A stretch of 64,000 nt of DNA from Dictyoglomus thermophilum H-6-12 (GCF_000020965.1 NC_011297.1:682001-746000); one strand, 5' to 3'. Counted from the stretch's first letter, positions 8,939 to 17,452 are shown. Translations and numbers: made by a program. The notes: a model not told the origin generated them from the letters alone.

Positions 8939-9514
8939 ATGAGGTGGACAAAGAGATATGTATCTTTTATTTTTATCTTCTTGCTTCTTATTTCTATAGT
9001 TGGGGCTCAGACTCAGTCTCAACCTCAAAGAAGGGCTTTTATGTCTCAAGAAGTGCAGTATTTGACAAGATTAATAAGAGACTTAAGAGAACTTGATAAG
9101 GATAAGAAGGTAACTATAACTAAAAGTCAAGCTCAAAAACTTATCCCTATACTTCAAGAGCTAGGTAAGGTAAGTGAATTACCTAAGAAAGAAGCCGATA
9201 AATTTATTAACCGTATTGAAGGTGTGCTTACAGATGCTCAATTAACCTATCTTGATAAGTTGCAAATAGAGAGACAAAAGAGATTAGAGGAGATGAGACA
9301 AAGAATGTCTCAACAACAATCTTCTGCTCAACAGCCTCAATTTAATCCCCAATGGAGAAATCAACAGAATTTTCAAATATCTGAGAAGGAAAGGCAGGAA
9401 TTTCAAAAGTTTATGGATGCTTGGAGTAAAGGAAAACCTCTAAATCCCTTTTATCATTTATCCATCTATAAGAAACAACTTAATGATCTTATTGATTACT
9501 TGAAGAAAAAATAA
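8939..9514 (+). CDS. Small exported helical protein of the efflux operon
   Basis: 191 residues with a signal peptide (residues 1-23, ending SIVGAQ). The rest is highly charged and predicted helical, with a Gln-rich stretch (about 115-150). The pattern SQAQKLIPILQELGK followed by LTDAQLTYLDKLQIERQKRL recalls the Spy/LTXXQ type of periplasmic helical proteins that sense growth factors or bind misfolded protein, but I cannot assign a family firmly. It begins 11 bases after the permease and is probably the last gene of the efflux operon. Confidence 0.75.
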   Translation: MRWTKRYVSFIFIFLLLISIVGAQTQSQPQRRAFMSQEVQYLTRLIRDLRELDKDKKVTITKSQAQKLIPILQELGKVSELPKKEADKFINRIEGVLTDAQLTYLDKLQIERQKRLEEMRQRMSQQQSSAQQPQFNPQWRNQQNFQISEKERQEFQKFMDAWSKGKPLNPFYHLSIYKKQLNDLIDYLKKK

Positions 9515-9564
9515 GAAAATCAAAAATAGATTAATTATTAGATTTAGAAGGGGGAGGTGATCTT

Positions 9565-11049
9565 GTGTATATTCTTGCCTTAGATCAGGGTACTACAAGT
9601 TCAAGGGCTATAATATTTGATTCTTTGGGGAATATAATAGGTGTGGCCCAAAAGGAATTTCCTCAGATTTTTCCAAAACCTGGTTGGGTGGAACACAATC
9701 CATGGGATATATGGAATTCTCAAAGGGAAGTAATGTTTGAAGCTATAGAAAAAGCAAAGATAAAGCCCAAAGAAATTTCTGCTATTGGAGTTACAAATCA
9801 GAGAGAGACTACTATTGTGTGGGATAAAGATACGGGACAACCAATACATAATGCTATTGTTTGGCAATGTAGAAGAACTGCAGATTATTGTGAGAGATTA
9901 AAAAAAGATGGACTCTCAGAGCTTGTTAAAGAAAAGACTGGTCTGGTTATAGACGCATATTTTTCTAGTCCTAAGATAAAGTGGATTCTTGATAATGTTC
10001 CTGAGGCAAGAAAAAAGGCAGAACAAGGAAAGCTACTTTTTGGTACTGTTGATACCTGGCTTATATGGAATTTAACGGGGAGAAAAGTTCATGCTACAGA
10101 TTACACTAATGCCTCAAGGACTATGCTGTTTAACATAAAAAATTTAGATTGGGATGATGAACTTCTTGAAATAATGAACATTCCTCGTAATATGTTACCT
10201 AAACCTCTTCCTTCTAGTTATTTTTATGGTGTTTGCAATATATTTGAGGATGCAGAAATTCCTATAACAGGTATAGCAGGTGATCAACAGGCTGCATTAT
10301 TTGGACAGTGTGGCTTCGAAGAAGGCATTTTGAAGAATACTTATGGTACAGGATGTTTTATACTTCTTAATACTGGAAAAGATATCAAATATTCCTCAAA
10401 AGGTTTAATTACTACTGTAGCTTATGGAATTGGTGATGATGTGCATTATGCTCTTGAAGGTAGTGTGTTCATAGCAGGAGCTGTAATTCAGTGGCTTCGA
10501 GATAATCTTGGAATTATTAAGAACTCTTCCGAAAGTGAAATTTTGGCAAAAATGGTAGAAGACAATGGTGGAGTATATTTTGTTCCCGCATTTGTAGGTC
10601 TTGGTGCACCTTATTGGGATATGTTTGCGAGAGGTTTGATTATTGGTATCACAAGAGGTGTAAAGAGAGAACATATTGTAAGAGCAGCTTTAGAATCTAT
10701 AGCTTACCAGACTAATGATGTGATAGAGCTTATGGAAAGTGAAACAGGTATAAAAATAAAGGAGCTAAGAGTAGATGGAGGGGCTTCGGCAAACAATTTT
10801 CTTATGCAATTCCAGTCAGATATATCTAATTTAAAAGTTGTGAGACCTTATATTACCGAGACTACCTCTCTTGGTGCAGCTTTTCTGGCGGGTCTTAAAG
10901 TAGGCATATGGAAAGATCTCAATGAGATTAAGAGAATTTGGAGAGAAGAAAAGATATTTACTCCTGGTATGCCTGAAGAGAAAAGAAGATATTATTTAGC
11001 AAAGTGGAAAGAAGCCGTAACAAAAGCAAGAGGTTGGGAGAAAGAATAA
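9565..11049 (+). CDS. glpK: Glycerol kinase
   Basis: Phosphorylates glycerol to sn-glycerol 3-phosphate in the cytoplasm (FGGY kinase family). The 494 residues match GlpK closely: DQGTTSSRA at residues 6-14, GVTNQRETT, the catalytic Asp near 240 in [21 protein letters not shown], and the C-terminal ADP-binding [13 protein letters not shown]. The start is GTG with a very strong site (GGGGGAGGTGATC) just upstream. No glycerol facilitator or glycerol-3-phosphate dehydrogenase is adjacent; it is flanked by two small exported proteins, so its placement gives no regulatory clue. Confidence 0.97.
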   Translation: MYILALDQGTTSSRAIIFDSLGNIIGVAQKEFPQIFPKPGWVEHNPWDIWNSQREVMFEAIEKAKIKPKEISAIGVTNQRETTIVWDKDTGQPIHNAIVWQCRRTADYCERLKKDGLSELVKEKTGLVIDAYFSSPKIKWILDNVPEARKKAEQGKLLFGTVDTWLIWNLTGRKVHATDYTNASRTMLFNIKNLDWDDELLEIMNIPRNMLPKPLPSSYFYGVCNIFEDAEIPITGIAGDQQAALFGQCGFEEGILKNTYGTGCFILLNTGKDIKYSSKGLITTVAYGIGDDVHYALEGSVFIAGAVIQWLRDNLGIIKNSSESEILAKMVEDNGGVYFVPAFVGLGAPYWDMFARGLIIGITRGVKREHIVRAALESIAYQTNDVIELMESETGIKIKELRVDGGASANNFLMQFQSDISNLKVVRPYITETTSLGAAFLAGLKVGIWKDLNEIKRIWREEKIFTPGMPEEKRRYYLAKWKEAVTKARGWEKE

Positions 11050-11139
11050 AAATTTTGGAAATAAAAGATAAGGAAGATATGTCTAATTTAGATGTAGATG
11101 GGAAGTGGTAATTAAGGCTGAAGGGGAGGTATAGAAAAA

Positions 11140-11751
11140 ATGAGAAAGATTATAAAGATATTTGCAGTAATCTTAGTTATATTAGTGATGTTTTTAAGTT
11201 TTTCATACGCTTCTCCTTTTAGAGGTAATCCTCTGATATTAAAGGAGAGAACAAGATTGCAATTTTCTCAAGAATATAGAAATCTGATTAGAGAAAGAGA
11301 TCGAATTGAGGCTCAGATTCAACTTCTTTTGAGAAGTGGAAAAGTAGATTCTGAAGAGCTTCAAAAATATTTGGGAAAGTTAAAGGATTTGGATGACAAA
11401 ATCTATACAAAATTTAAAAAAGATCTTATAGATGATCTTTCTAAGGTTTTAAAACTAAAAGAAGAACAAATACAGAAAGTAGAAGATTTACTAAATAAAT
11501 ACTTAGATGAGATTAGAAATTTGAGAATACAATTGCGAGATAAAAACTTAGAGATGAGAACTTTGGAAGAAAATCAGCAGGATAGGCAGAAAGAGCTTAG
11601 GGAGGAAATATATAAGATAAAAAATGAAATAAGGGATAAGCAGAAGACAATGTTCAAAGAATTAAAGCAGGTACTTGATCAGGAACAATTTAGAATTCTT
11701 GTAAGATTAATGCAGAGATATAATATAAGGATAAGAATTAAGGTGTTTTAA
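11140..11751 (+). CDS. Exported Spy/CpxP-like helical protein
   Basis: 203 residues with a signal peptide (about 1-25, FLSFSYAS). The mature part is a near-continuous charged coiled coil, with repeated Lys/Glu/Arg heptads and a C-terminal LDQEQFRILVRLMQRY that resembles the LTXXQ-type repeat of Spy/CpxP proteins. Such proteins act as periplasmic chaperones or envelope-stress sensors. The gene lies 27 bases upstream of an ECF sigma / anti-sigma / RseB-like set, which supports an envelope-stress role. The family assignment is tentative. Confidence 0.7.
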   Translation: MRKIIKIFAVILVILVMFLSFSYASPFRGNPLILKERTRLQFSQEYRNLIRERDRIEAQIQLLLRSGKVDSEELQKYLGKLKDLDDKIYTKFKKDLIDDLSKVLKLKEEQIQKVEDLLNKYLDEIRNLRIQLRDKNLEMRTLEENQQDRQKELREEIYKIKNEIRDKQKTMFKELKQVLDQEQFRILVRLMQRYNIRIRIKVF

Positions 11752-11778
11752 ATTATTAGGAAAGCAAAGGAGAATATT

Positions 11779-12450
11779 ATGGAGAAGAGTATAATCAATA
11801 TAATTAAAGGAAAATACCCCCTTTCAAGTCATACCTCCCAGCCGTCTCCCCTTGGCTGGGAGGAAAAGAATAAATTTTCTGATCAATCTTTAATCTCTCT
11901 AATAAAAAATGGTGATAAAGAGGCTTTTAATATATTGGTAAAGCGATATGAAAAAAAGGTTTTAAATATTCTTTATCTCCAACTTGGTAATATTCCTGAT
12001 CTTGAAGATCTTGCTCAAGAAGTTTTTATTAAAGTTTTCAAGAACTTAAATAGATTTAGAGGTGAGGCAAAATTTTCCACATGGATCTATAGGATTACTA
12101 TAAATGTTGCTCACGATTACAAAAGAAAATTTAAAGAAAGTTATTCCTTAGATGAACCCATAGGAGAAGACGAAGAAGACACTTTTGAAAAGGTTATATC
12201 GAGTGATGAAGAAGATCCACTCTCTATTGTGGAGAAAGAAGATATAAAGAAAAAATTACATAAACTAATAAAAGAGCTTCCTAAAGAATATCAGGAAGTT
12301 TTAATTTTGAGAGAATATGAGGGTCTGTCTTATGAAGAAATATCCGAAATTCTTAGGTGTCCTATCGGTACTGTAGAGTCTCGCCTTTATAGAGCAAGAA
12401 AGGAGCTGAAAGAGAAATTGTTGAAGGAAGTAGGGAATTATGCATTGTAA
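11779..12450 (+). CDS. ECF-type RNA polymerase sigma factor (RpoE-like)
   Basis: 223 residues. Region 2 (about 35-105) contains PDLEDLAQEVFIKVFKNLNRF and the DNA-melting FSTWIYRITINVAHDYKR; region 4 (about 150-215) has LPKEYQEVLILREYEGLSYEEI and GTVESRLYRARKELKEKL. ECF sigma factors direct transcription of envelope-stress genes and are held inactive by a membrane anti-sigma factor, here encoded immediately downstream with an 11-base overlap. The first 30 or so residues are an extra, non-sigma extension partly encoded by a perfect DNA hairpin (11834-11863). A good ribosome site (AAAGGAGAA) supports the ATG at 11779. Confidence 0.93.
   Translation: MEKSIINIIKGKYPLSSHTSQPSPLGWEEKNKFSDQSLISLIKNGDKEAFNILVKRYEKKVLNILYLQLGNIPDLEDLAQEVFIKVFKNLNRFRGEAKFSTWIYRITINVAHDYKRKFKESYSLDEPIGEDEEDTFEKVISSDEEDPLSIVEKEDIKKKLHKLIKELPKEYQEVLILREYEGLSYEEISEILRCPIGTVESRLYRARKELKEKLLKEVGNYAL
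11834..11863. repeat. Perfect 10-bp inverted repeat inside the sigma gene
   Basis: CCTCCCAGCC (11834-11843) and GGCTGGGAGG (11854-11863) flank a ten-base loop GTCTCCCCTT. It is markedly GC-rich compared with its surroundings and is translated as part of the N-terminal extension (residues about 19-29). It could be an inserted palindromic element or an RNA structure that tunes sigma synthesis. Confidence 0.75.
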
Positions 12451-12883
12451 AGAAGTTAAAAGACTTCTCTCTGCATATATAGATGGAGAAATTTCTCCTG
12501 AGAAAAAAGGAGAAATTGAGGAGCATCTTTCTTATTGTATTGATTGTAAGAAGGAGCTCATACTTCTGGAGAGATTAATAAAAGAAATTCATAATATTCC
12601 CGAAATGGTGCCTTCGGAGGATTTTAGTGAGAAATTATGGATAAAAATGACTCTTGAAGGAGAGAAAGATGGATCTTTTAGTATTTGGAAGAGAATTTTT
12701 ATTGTTTTAGGTACTGCCGTGGTATTTTTAGGGCTAATCTTTATTATTCAAAATTACATTAATCAGTTTTTGAATAAGCAAAACAATAATATTTATATAT
12801 ATTATGAGTTGCATGGAAAAATGACAAATTCTACTTTTACCCGTGAGAACAATCTAGTTGATTTAGTATTATTTAGAGAATAA
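12440..12883 (+). CDS. Anti-sigma factor with zinc-finger (ZAS) domain
   Basis: 147 residues. The N-terminal part has the zinc anti-sigma pattern: MHCKEV, AYIDGEISPEKKGEIEEHL and then HLSYCIDC, giving the His-Cys-Cys metal site. A single membrane helix lies at about 83-103 (IFIVLGTAVVFLGLIFIIQ), followed by a short extracytoplasmic tail. It should bind the ECF sigma factor encoded upstream, to which it is translationally coupled by an 11-base overlap, and release it on an envelope signal. The tail lacks an obvious sensor domain, which the next gene may supply. Confidence 0.88.
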   Translation: MHCKEVKRLLSAYIDGEISPEKKGEIEEHLSYCIDCKKELILLERLIKEIHNIPEMVPSEDFSEKLWIKMTLEGEKDGSFSIWKRIFIVLGTAVVFLGLIFIIQNYINQFLNKQNNNIYIYYELHGKMTNSTFTRENNLVDLVLFRE

Positions 12884-12885
12884 CA

Positions 12886-13878
12886 ATGTATAAGTCACTT
12901 TTCTTTCTTTTAATTATACTCTTTGTCGTCTTAACCTTTGCTGTTGAACCTATGGAGATTATTAAAAACTATGCATTAAACAGTGGTAGGATTCCCTATG
13001 AAGGAATAGAAGTTTCTATTTTATTTGCTAAACCTGATTTTCCAAGAACAAGTACGGTTAGGGTTATTGCTAATGGAAAATATGTTGTCAGAAGAGATTA
13101 TCTTTCTCCCCCTTTTATGTTGGGAAAGATCAACATAGATAACGGGAAATTTCAATATGACTTTGATCCCAAGAAAAATTTGGTAAGAATCTCTCCTTCG
13201 AGTAATGCTTTTTTAAACAGGGATGAGATAAATCAGCGAATAAACCTTATTAGAAGGAATTTTTATGCAAAATTAGAGGGAGAAGAGGTATATCTTGGAA
13301 GAAAAGTATATGTGTTATCAGTCACTTCTGTGTATACAAAGAAGTTGGTTTTAAAACTTTGGATTGACAAAGATAAATACGTTCCTTTGAGAATAGATAA
13401 ATATAATGGAGATGGTATTTTGGTGGGAAGGGTAATGTTTGTTGAAATTAACTTTAATCCTAAGATATCTGATGAGCTATTTGATTTAAATATTCTCAAG
13501 GATAAAGATGTAAAAATAGAAGAAACGAGGTTGAAAGAAGAAAAATTAGAGAATATAGATGTACCATTGAATTTTCCTTTAGGATATTCTCTCATTAAAC
13601 ATTACACCCTATGGGAGAAAGAAGACAGATTTACTCACTATTTTAAATACACCGATGGGTTGAATGATGCCTCTTTATTTAAAGGTTTGATGCCTTTTAA
13701 TCTTCCTGGTAAGCCTGTAAATATAGATGATTTTCATGTTTTTTATGATTCTAACATCCTATGGAAATCCATTTCTTGGTTAGATGGAGATAGATTTTTC
13801 TTGTTAATAGGTGATTTTCCAAAAGATTATTTAAATAAAATAATTAGTGCTTTTGTAAAACCTTCTGTTATTAAGTAA
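12886..13878 (+). CDS. RseB/MucB-like sigma-regulatory exported protein
   Basis: 330 residues with a signal peptide (about 1-19). The N-terminal half resembles the LolA/RseB fold (repeated beta strands, for example YVVRRDYLSPP, KLVLKLWIDKDKYVPLRIDKY, GRVMFVEINFNP), and the C-terminal part has the smaller second-domain pattern of MucB/RseB. In the E. coli system RseB binds the anti-sigma factor in the periplasm and senses mislocalised envelope molecules. The position directly after sigma and anti-sigma genes (two-base gap) makes this role likely; sequence similarity alone is modest. The 3' end overlaps the convergent gene by 48 bases. Confidence 0.68.
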   Translation: MYKSLFFLLIILFVVLTFAVEPMEIIKNYALNSGRIPYEGIEVSILFAKPDFPRTSTVRVIANGKYVVRRDYLSPPFMLGKINIDNGKFQYDFDPKKNLVRISPSSNAFLNRDEINQRINLIRRNFYAKLEGEEVYLGRKVYVLSVTSVYTKKLVLKLWIDKDKYVPLRIDKYNGDGILVGRVMFVEINFNPKISDELFDLNILKDKDVKIEETRLKEEKLENIDVPLNFPLGYSLIKHYTLWEKEDRFTHYFKYTDGLNDASLFKGLMPFNLPGKPVNIDDFHVFYDSNILWKSISWLDGDRFFLLIGDFPKDYLNKIISAFVKPSVIK

Positions 13879-14502
13879 AAAGTTCTTAAGAAAGCAGTTG
13901 TTTGAGCAACTTTTACATTCTCTTTTTCCGTGTTCTACGATTAGGGCGTGATACTCCTGAAAGAGTTGATAGATAGGGAAAAGAGACTTGTGAAATATTT
14001 CTTGCCATTCATTATAGGATAAGTTAAGTTTACCTATCTCTAAACAAGTAAAAATTTTTTTTGTATAGTTATCTATCACAAAAAGAGGTCTGTTAAAGAC
14101 GTAAAGGAGTATTGAGTCTACAGTTTCTTTACCTAAACCGTTTATTTTAAGTAGTTCTTCTCTTAACTCTTTTGTTGATTTTTTATTCATAGAGATAAGA
14201 TCTCCCTTATATTTTTCCACAAAGTACTTGAGGAAATTTTTTAGTCTTTTTGCTTTTATTTTGTAGAAACCCACAGGCCTTATTAATATTGATAGTTTCT
14301 CTTCGTCTAAGGAATAAAGTTTAAATGGATCAAGAAGATGCTCCTCCTTTAGGTTTTTTATAGCTTTTTCCACATTTCTCCAGTTTGTAGCCTGGGTTAA
14401 AATTGCACCGACAATAACCTCAAAAGGTGTATCTGCAGGCCACCAATACTGTGGGCCATATCTGTCAAAAAGTAATTTGAAGATATCCTCAATAGGGTTC
14501 AA
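13831..14502 (-). CDS. Endonuclease III-related DNA glycosylase (COG2231/MagIII-like)
   Basis: 223 residues of the HhH-GPD superfamily. Recognisable are FEVIVGAILTQATNWRNVEKAI near residue 28, the helix-hairpin-helix LLKINGLGKETVDSILLY, and VIDNYTKKIF, whose Asp corresponds to the catalytic Asp. At the position of the endonuclease III Schiff-base Lys (GVGRKT) there is Glu (GLGKET), as I recall for MagIII-type 3-methyladenine glycosylases, so a monofunctional glycosylase is expected. The C-terminal cysteines (ECKSCSNNC) do not fit the usual C-X6-C-X2-C-X5-C iron-sulfur spacing. The start is TTG and overlaps the purH stop by four bases. Confidence 0.82.
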   Translation of the reverse strand: MNPIEDIFKLLFDRYGPQYWWPADTPFEVIVGAILTQATNWRNVEKAIKNLKEEHLLDPFKLYSLDEEKLSILIRPVGFYKIKAKRLKNFLKYFVEKYKGDLISMNKKSTKELREELLKINGLGKETVDSILLYVFNRPLFVIDNYTKKIFTCLEIGKLNLSYNEWQEIFHKSLFPIYQLFQEYHALIVEHGKRECKSCSNNCFLKNFLLNNRRFYKSTNYFI

Positions 14503-15995
14503 TGTCTGAAATGCCTGGAGGATATCATTACTAATATTAGGTTATTCTTTTCTGCTGCTTCTATTACTTCATTATCTCTTATAGATCCTCCTGGTTGTAT
14601 GATTGCTTTTATTCCGTATTTTGCTGCTAATTCTATGGAGTCTGGGAAAGGAAAGAAAGCATCTGATGCAAGATATGCTTCTTTAGCCTTTTCACCTGCT
14701 TGCTCTAGAGCAATTTTTACTGCATTTACTCTATTCATTTGTCCTGCTCCTATCCCTAAAGTCTGCTTATCTTTGCTTACCACTATAGCATTGGATTTAA
14801 CATGTTTTACAACTTTTAGGGCAAAAATCAATTCTTCCATATCCTTTTGTGTAGGTTTTGCTGAGGTTTTGACTTCATAATTATCAAAAAGGATATCGTT
14901 AAAACTTTGTACCAAGACTCCTCTTCTTAGAGATCTTATTTCAAAGGGATTTTCTGGTATGTCTTCTCTATATTTTAAAACTCTGAGATTCTTTTTCTGA
15001 GAAAAGACTTTTAATGCTTCTTCTTTATATGATGGAGCTACTATTACTTCGAAAAAGTGTTTTGTGATCTCTTTGGCCACATTTTCATCTATCTCAAAGT
15101 TACATGCTACAATACCACCATAGGCAGACACAGGATCGCTTTCAAAGGCTTTAATAAAAGCCTTTAAACTATCATTATCCGATGCAACACCACAGGGATT
15201 GTTATGTTTTATTATAGCTACAGTTGGTTCATCAAATTCTTTTATCAAGTTCCAAGCAGAATCGGTATCTAATAGATTGTTATATGAGAGTTCTTTTCCC
15301 TGATATTGGATAAAAGGTAAATCTTCATCGTTTAATGTATAGAAACCTGCTTTCTGTTGTGGATTTTCGCCGTATCTTAGGTCTAGTTTTTTGGTAAGGT
15401 TAAGGGAGATGACATCTTCGAAGGTTTGAGCAAGATAATTCATAATGGCGTTGTCATAAGTACTTGTTATAGAAAAGGCTTTTATGGCCATTCTTCTCCT
15501 AAATTCTAAACCATTATCTTCTTTTTCTAGATAATTTATAACTTCGTCATAATATTTAGGAGAGGGGACTACAAGGACAAAGGGAAAGTTTTTAGCTGCA
15601 GCTCTTAAGAGAGAAACACCTCCTATATCTATATTTTCAAGAGCTTCCTCCAAAGTTGTATTTTTGTTCTTTATTACTTGTTGGAACGGATACAGATTGC
15701 AAACTACGATGTCAATTAATGGTATATTTTCTTTTTTTAGGTCTTCCATATCTTTAGGGTTATCTCTTCTTGCTAGAATTCCTGCAAATATCTTAGGATG
15801 TAAGGTTTTTACTCTTCCACCAATAAGTTCTGAAAAACCCGTCAATTCTGATGTTTCTTTCACTTCAAACCCTTTTTCCTTAAGATATTTTGCTGTGGAA
15901 GAAGTGGCAAGAAGAGTATATCCTTTATTTATTATTTTATTACAGAGTTTCTCAAGATCTGTCTTGTCCCAGACACTGATGAGAGCATATTTCAT
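14499..15995 (-). CDS. purH: Bifunctional AICAR transformylase / IMP cyclohydrolase
   Basis: Catalyses the last two steps of IMP synthesis. The 498 residues contain the N-terminal MGS-like cyclohydrolase domain (about 1-190: VWDKTDLEKL, GGRVKTLHPKI, DIVVCNLYPF, NIDIGGVSLLRAAAKN) and the transformylase domain (LRYGENPQQKAGFY, ELSYNNLLDTDSAW, IKHNNPCGVA, ASDAFFPFPDSIELAA, QPGGSIRDNEVI, RHFRH end). No other purine gene is nearby. The order bfn, purH, glycosylase with short gaps suggests one minus-strand operon from the promoter at 16526-16554. Confidence 0.97.
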   Translation of the reverse strand: MKYALISVWDKTDLEKLCNKIINKGYTLLATSSTAKYLKEKGFEVKETSELTGFSELIGGRVKTLHPKIFAGILARRDNPKDMEDLKKENIPLIDIVVCNLYPFQQVIKNKNTTLEEALENIDIGGVSLLRAAAKNFPFVLVVPSPKYYDEVINYLEKEDNGLEFRRRMAIKAFSITSTYDNAIMNYLAQTFEDVISLNLTKKLDLRYGENPQQKAGFYTLNDEDLPFIQYQGKELSYNNLLDTDSAWNLIKEFDEPTVAIIKHNNPCGVASDNDSLKAFIKAFESDPVSAYGGIVACNFEIDENVAKEITKHFFEVIVAPSYKEEALKVFSQKKNLRVLKYREDIPENPFEIRSLRRGVLVQSFNDILFDNYEVKTSAKPTQKDMEELIFALKVVKHVKSNAIVVSKDKQTLGIGAGQMNRVNAVKIALEQAGEKAKEAYLASDAFFPFPDSIELAAKYGIKAIIQPGGSIRDNEVIEAAEKNNLILVMISSRHFRH

Positions 15996-16018
15996 ATTTC
16001 AATATACCCTCCTTAATA

Positions 16019-16492
16019 TTATTGTTTTTTGAATTCATCAGGATTTAAATTTTGAAGTAATTTAGTAAGCTCCTCTTCTGCACTGTATTCCTCTATGAAT
16101 CCTGCTTCTTCTATAAGTTTTGAATCTACATAGATTGGAGAGTTAGTTCTTAGAGCAAGAGCCATTGCATCAGAAGGCCTTGAGTCTATTTCTAATGTCT
16201 TATCTTCCACATTTAGGTATATAGTAGCGTAAAAAGTATTCTCTTTTAAAGAATGGATAAATACTTTTTCTACTTTTGCATCTAAAGCCTCGATTATATT
16301 TTTCATTAGGTCATGAGTAAGAGGTCTTCCTATGTCTATTTTTTCAAGAGCAATCGCAATAGCATTAGCTTCAAAAGGACCTATCCATATAGGAAGGAAC
16401 CTTTTTCCTTCGTTTTTTTCGCGGAGTATTACTACAAACTGGTTTGTCTGTGGGTCTAAACTTAGTCCTGCTATATAAACCTCTACCATCAT
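16019..16492 (-). CDS. Bifunctional nuclease (BFN/DUF151) family protein
   Basis: About 157 residues of the BFN/DUF151 family: an N-terminal VEVYIAGLSLDPQTNQFVVIL, then FLPIWIGPFEANAIAIALE, PLTHDLM, and IDSRPSDAMALALRTNSPIYVD. Family members are reported to have both RNase and DNase activity in plants, while the bacterial role is poorly known. A GTG at 16501 lies within the ribosome site AGAGGTGA, so the ATG at 16492 is the likelier start. The C-terminus carries an acidic extension typical of bacterial members. Confidence 0.85.
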   Translation of the reverse strand: MMVEVYIAGLSLDPQTNQFVVILREKNEGKRFLPIWIGPFEANAIAIALEKIDIGRPLTHDLMKNIIEALDAKVEKVFIHSLKENTFYATIYLNVEDKTLEIDSRPSDAMALALRTNSPIYVDSKLIEEAGFIEEYSAEEELTKLLQNLNPDEFKKQ

Positions 16493-16525
16493 AAAGTTCA
16501 CCTCTTTTTGGTAGATGTTTCTTTT

Positions 16526-16554
16526 ATATTAGCTTAAATATCCTACTTTGTAAA
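16526..16554 (-). promoter_or_regulatory. Promoter of the bfn-purH-glycosylase operon
   Basis: Minus-strand TTTACA (16554-16549) and TAATAT (16531-16526) with a 17-base spacer, about 34 bases upstream of the bfn start. It is back to back with the plus-strand promoter at 16561. Confidence 0.6.
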
Positions 16555-16560
16555 TTGTTA

Positions 16561-16569
16561 TGGTATAAT
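16561..16569 (+). promoter_or_regulatory. Extended -10 promoter of the EamA transporter gene
   Basis: TGGTATAAT (TATAAT at 16564-16569 preceded by TGn) ends ten bases before the ATG at 16580, with no ribosome site between. Transcription should begin at or almost at the start codon, giving a leaderless or nearly leaderless mRNA. Confidence 0.65.
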
Positions 16570-16579
16570 TCAGTTTTGT

Positions 16580-17452
16580 ATGAGGTATGATGAGTTAAAG
16601 GGATTGCTTATTCTTACATTAATAACTTTTGTTTGGGGTAGTACTTTTTCTTTTACAAAGATTGCTCTTGAAGTATTTACTCCATTTTTCTTGCTTTTTT
16701 TAAGGTTTCTACTTGGAGCTTTTGCATTATTTCTGTTTCTGATATTAAAAAGGCAAAGGATTTCTATAAATTTCTCGGGTGTTATCTTAGGAATTATAAA
16801 CTTTAGTGCTATCGCTTTTCAAACCTTTGGTCTTAGATATACCACTGCTACTAAAACAGCTTTTATTACTGGGCTTTCGGTCCTTTTAGTGCCTTTTTTT
16901 GAAAAATTAGTTTTTAAAAACAAAATTTATTGGAATCTTTGGTTAGCTGTATTTACAGGATTTATAGGACTTATCTTTTTAACCACAGATTTTTCATCGA
17001 TCTCTACAATTAATTGGGGAGATTTCCTGGTTTTAGTTTGTGCCGTTCTATATGCTATTCAGATTGTATATATCTCTTATGTAGTGGAGCGCAGAGAGAT
17101 ATTTGATCTTGCTTTTTCTGAAATTTTATTTACTGCTATCTTTTCTTTTTTGTTTTTTTTAATTTTTGAACCAAGAAATCTCCCCTTAAATTTTATTCTC
17201 AAAAATTCTTTGTCTGTTATTTATTTAGGAATTGGTGCTACAGCTTTTACTCTGACCTTACAACTTGTTGGACAAAAATATGTTTCTCCTACTAAATCTG
17301 CCTTAATCTATAATTTGGAACCAGTGTTTGCTACTTTATTTGCCTTTTTACTTCTCTCCGAAAAATTAAATTTTCAGCAAATCATAGGAGCATCCTTAAT
17401 ATTGATATCTTTATTTATCTCTATTCCCTCATCCTTTCAAAATAAGTCCTAA
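16580..17452 (+). CDS. EamA-family (DMT) transporter
   Basis: 290 residues with about ten hydrophobic helices arranged as two EamA repeats. The first begins ITFVWGSTFSFTKIAL and the second ends with the typical SALIYNLEPVFATLFAFLLLSEKL and IIGASLILISLFIS. Such permeases export or import amino acids, nucleosides or related metabolites; the substrate is not predictable here. There is no Shine-Dalgarno sequence before the ATG, and a -10 box lies ten bases upstream. The 3' end overlaps the convergent ribU-like gene by 32 bases, with no terminator visible between them. Confidence 0.9.
   Translation: MRYDELKGLLILTLITFVWGSTFSFTKIALEVFTPFFLLFLRFLLGAFALFLFLILKRQRISINFSGVILGIINFSAIAFQTFGLRYTTATKTAFITGLSVLLVPFFEKLVFKNKIYWNLWLAVFTGFIGLIFLTTDFSSISTINWGDFLVLVCAVLYAIQIVYISYVVERREIFDLAFSEILFTAIFSFLFFLIFEPRNLPLNFILKNSLSVIYLGIGATAFTLTLQLVGQKYVSPTKSALIYNLEPVFATLFAFLLLSEKLNFQQIIGASLILISLFISIPSSFQNKS

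Noticed and set aside
11082-11111. Tiny 9-residue ORF between glpK and the Spy-like gene
   Set aside because: A plausible AAGGA lies upstream, but the length is too short to support a call from sequence alone.
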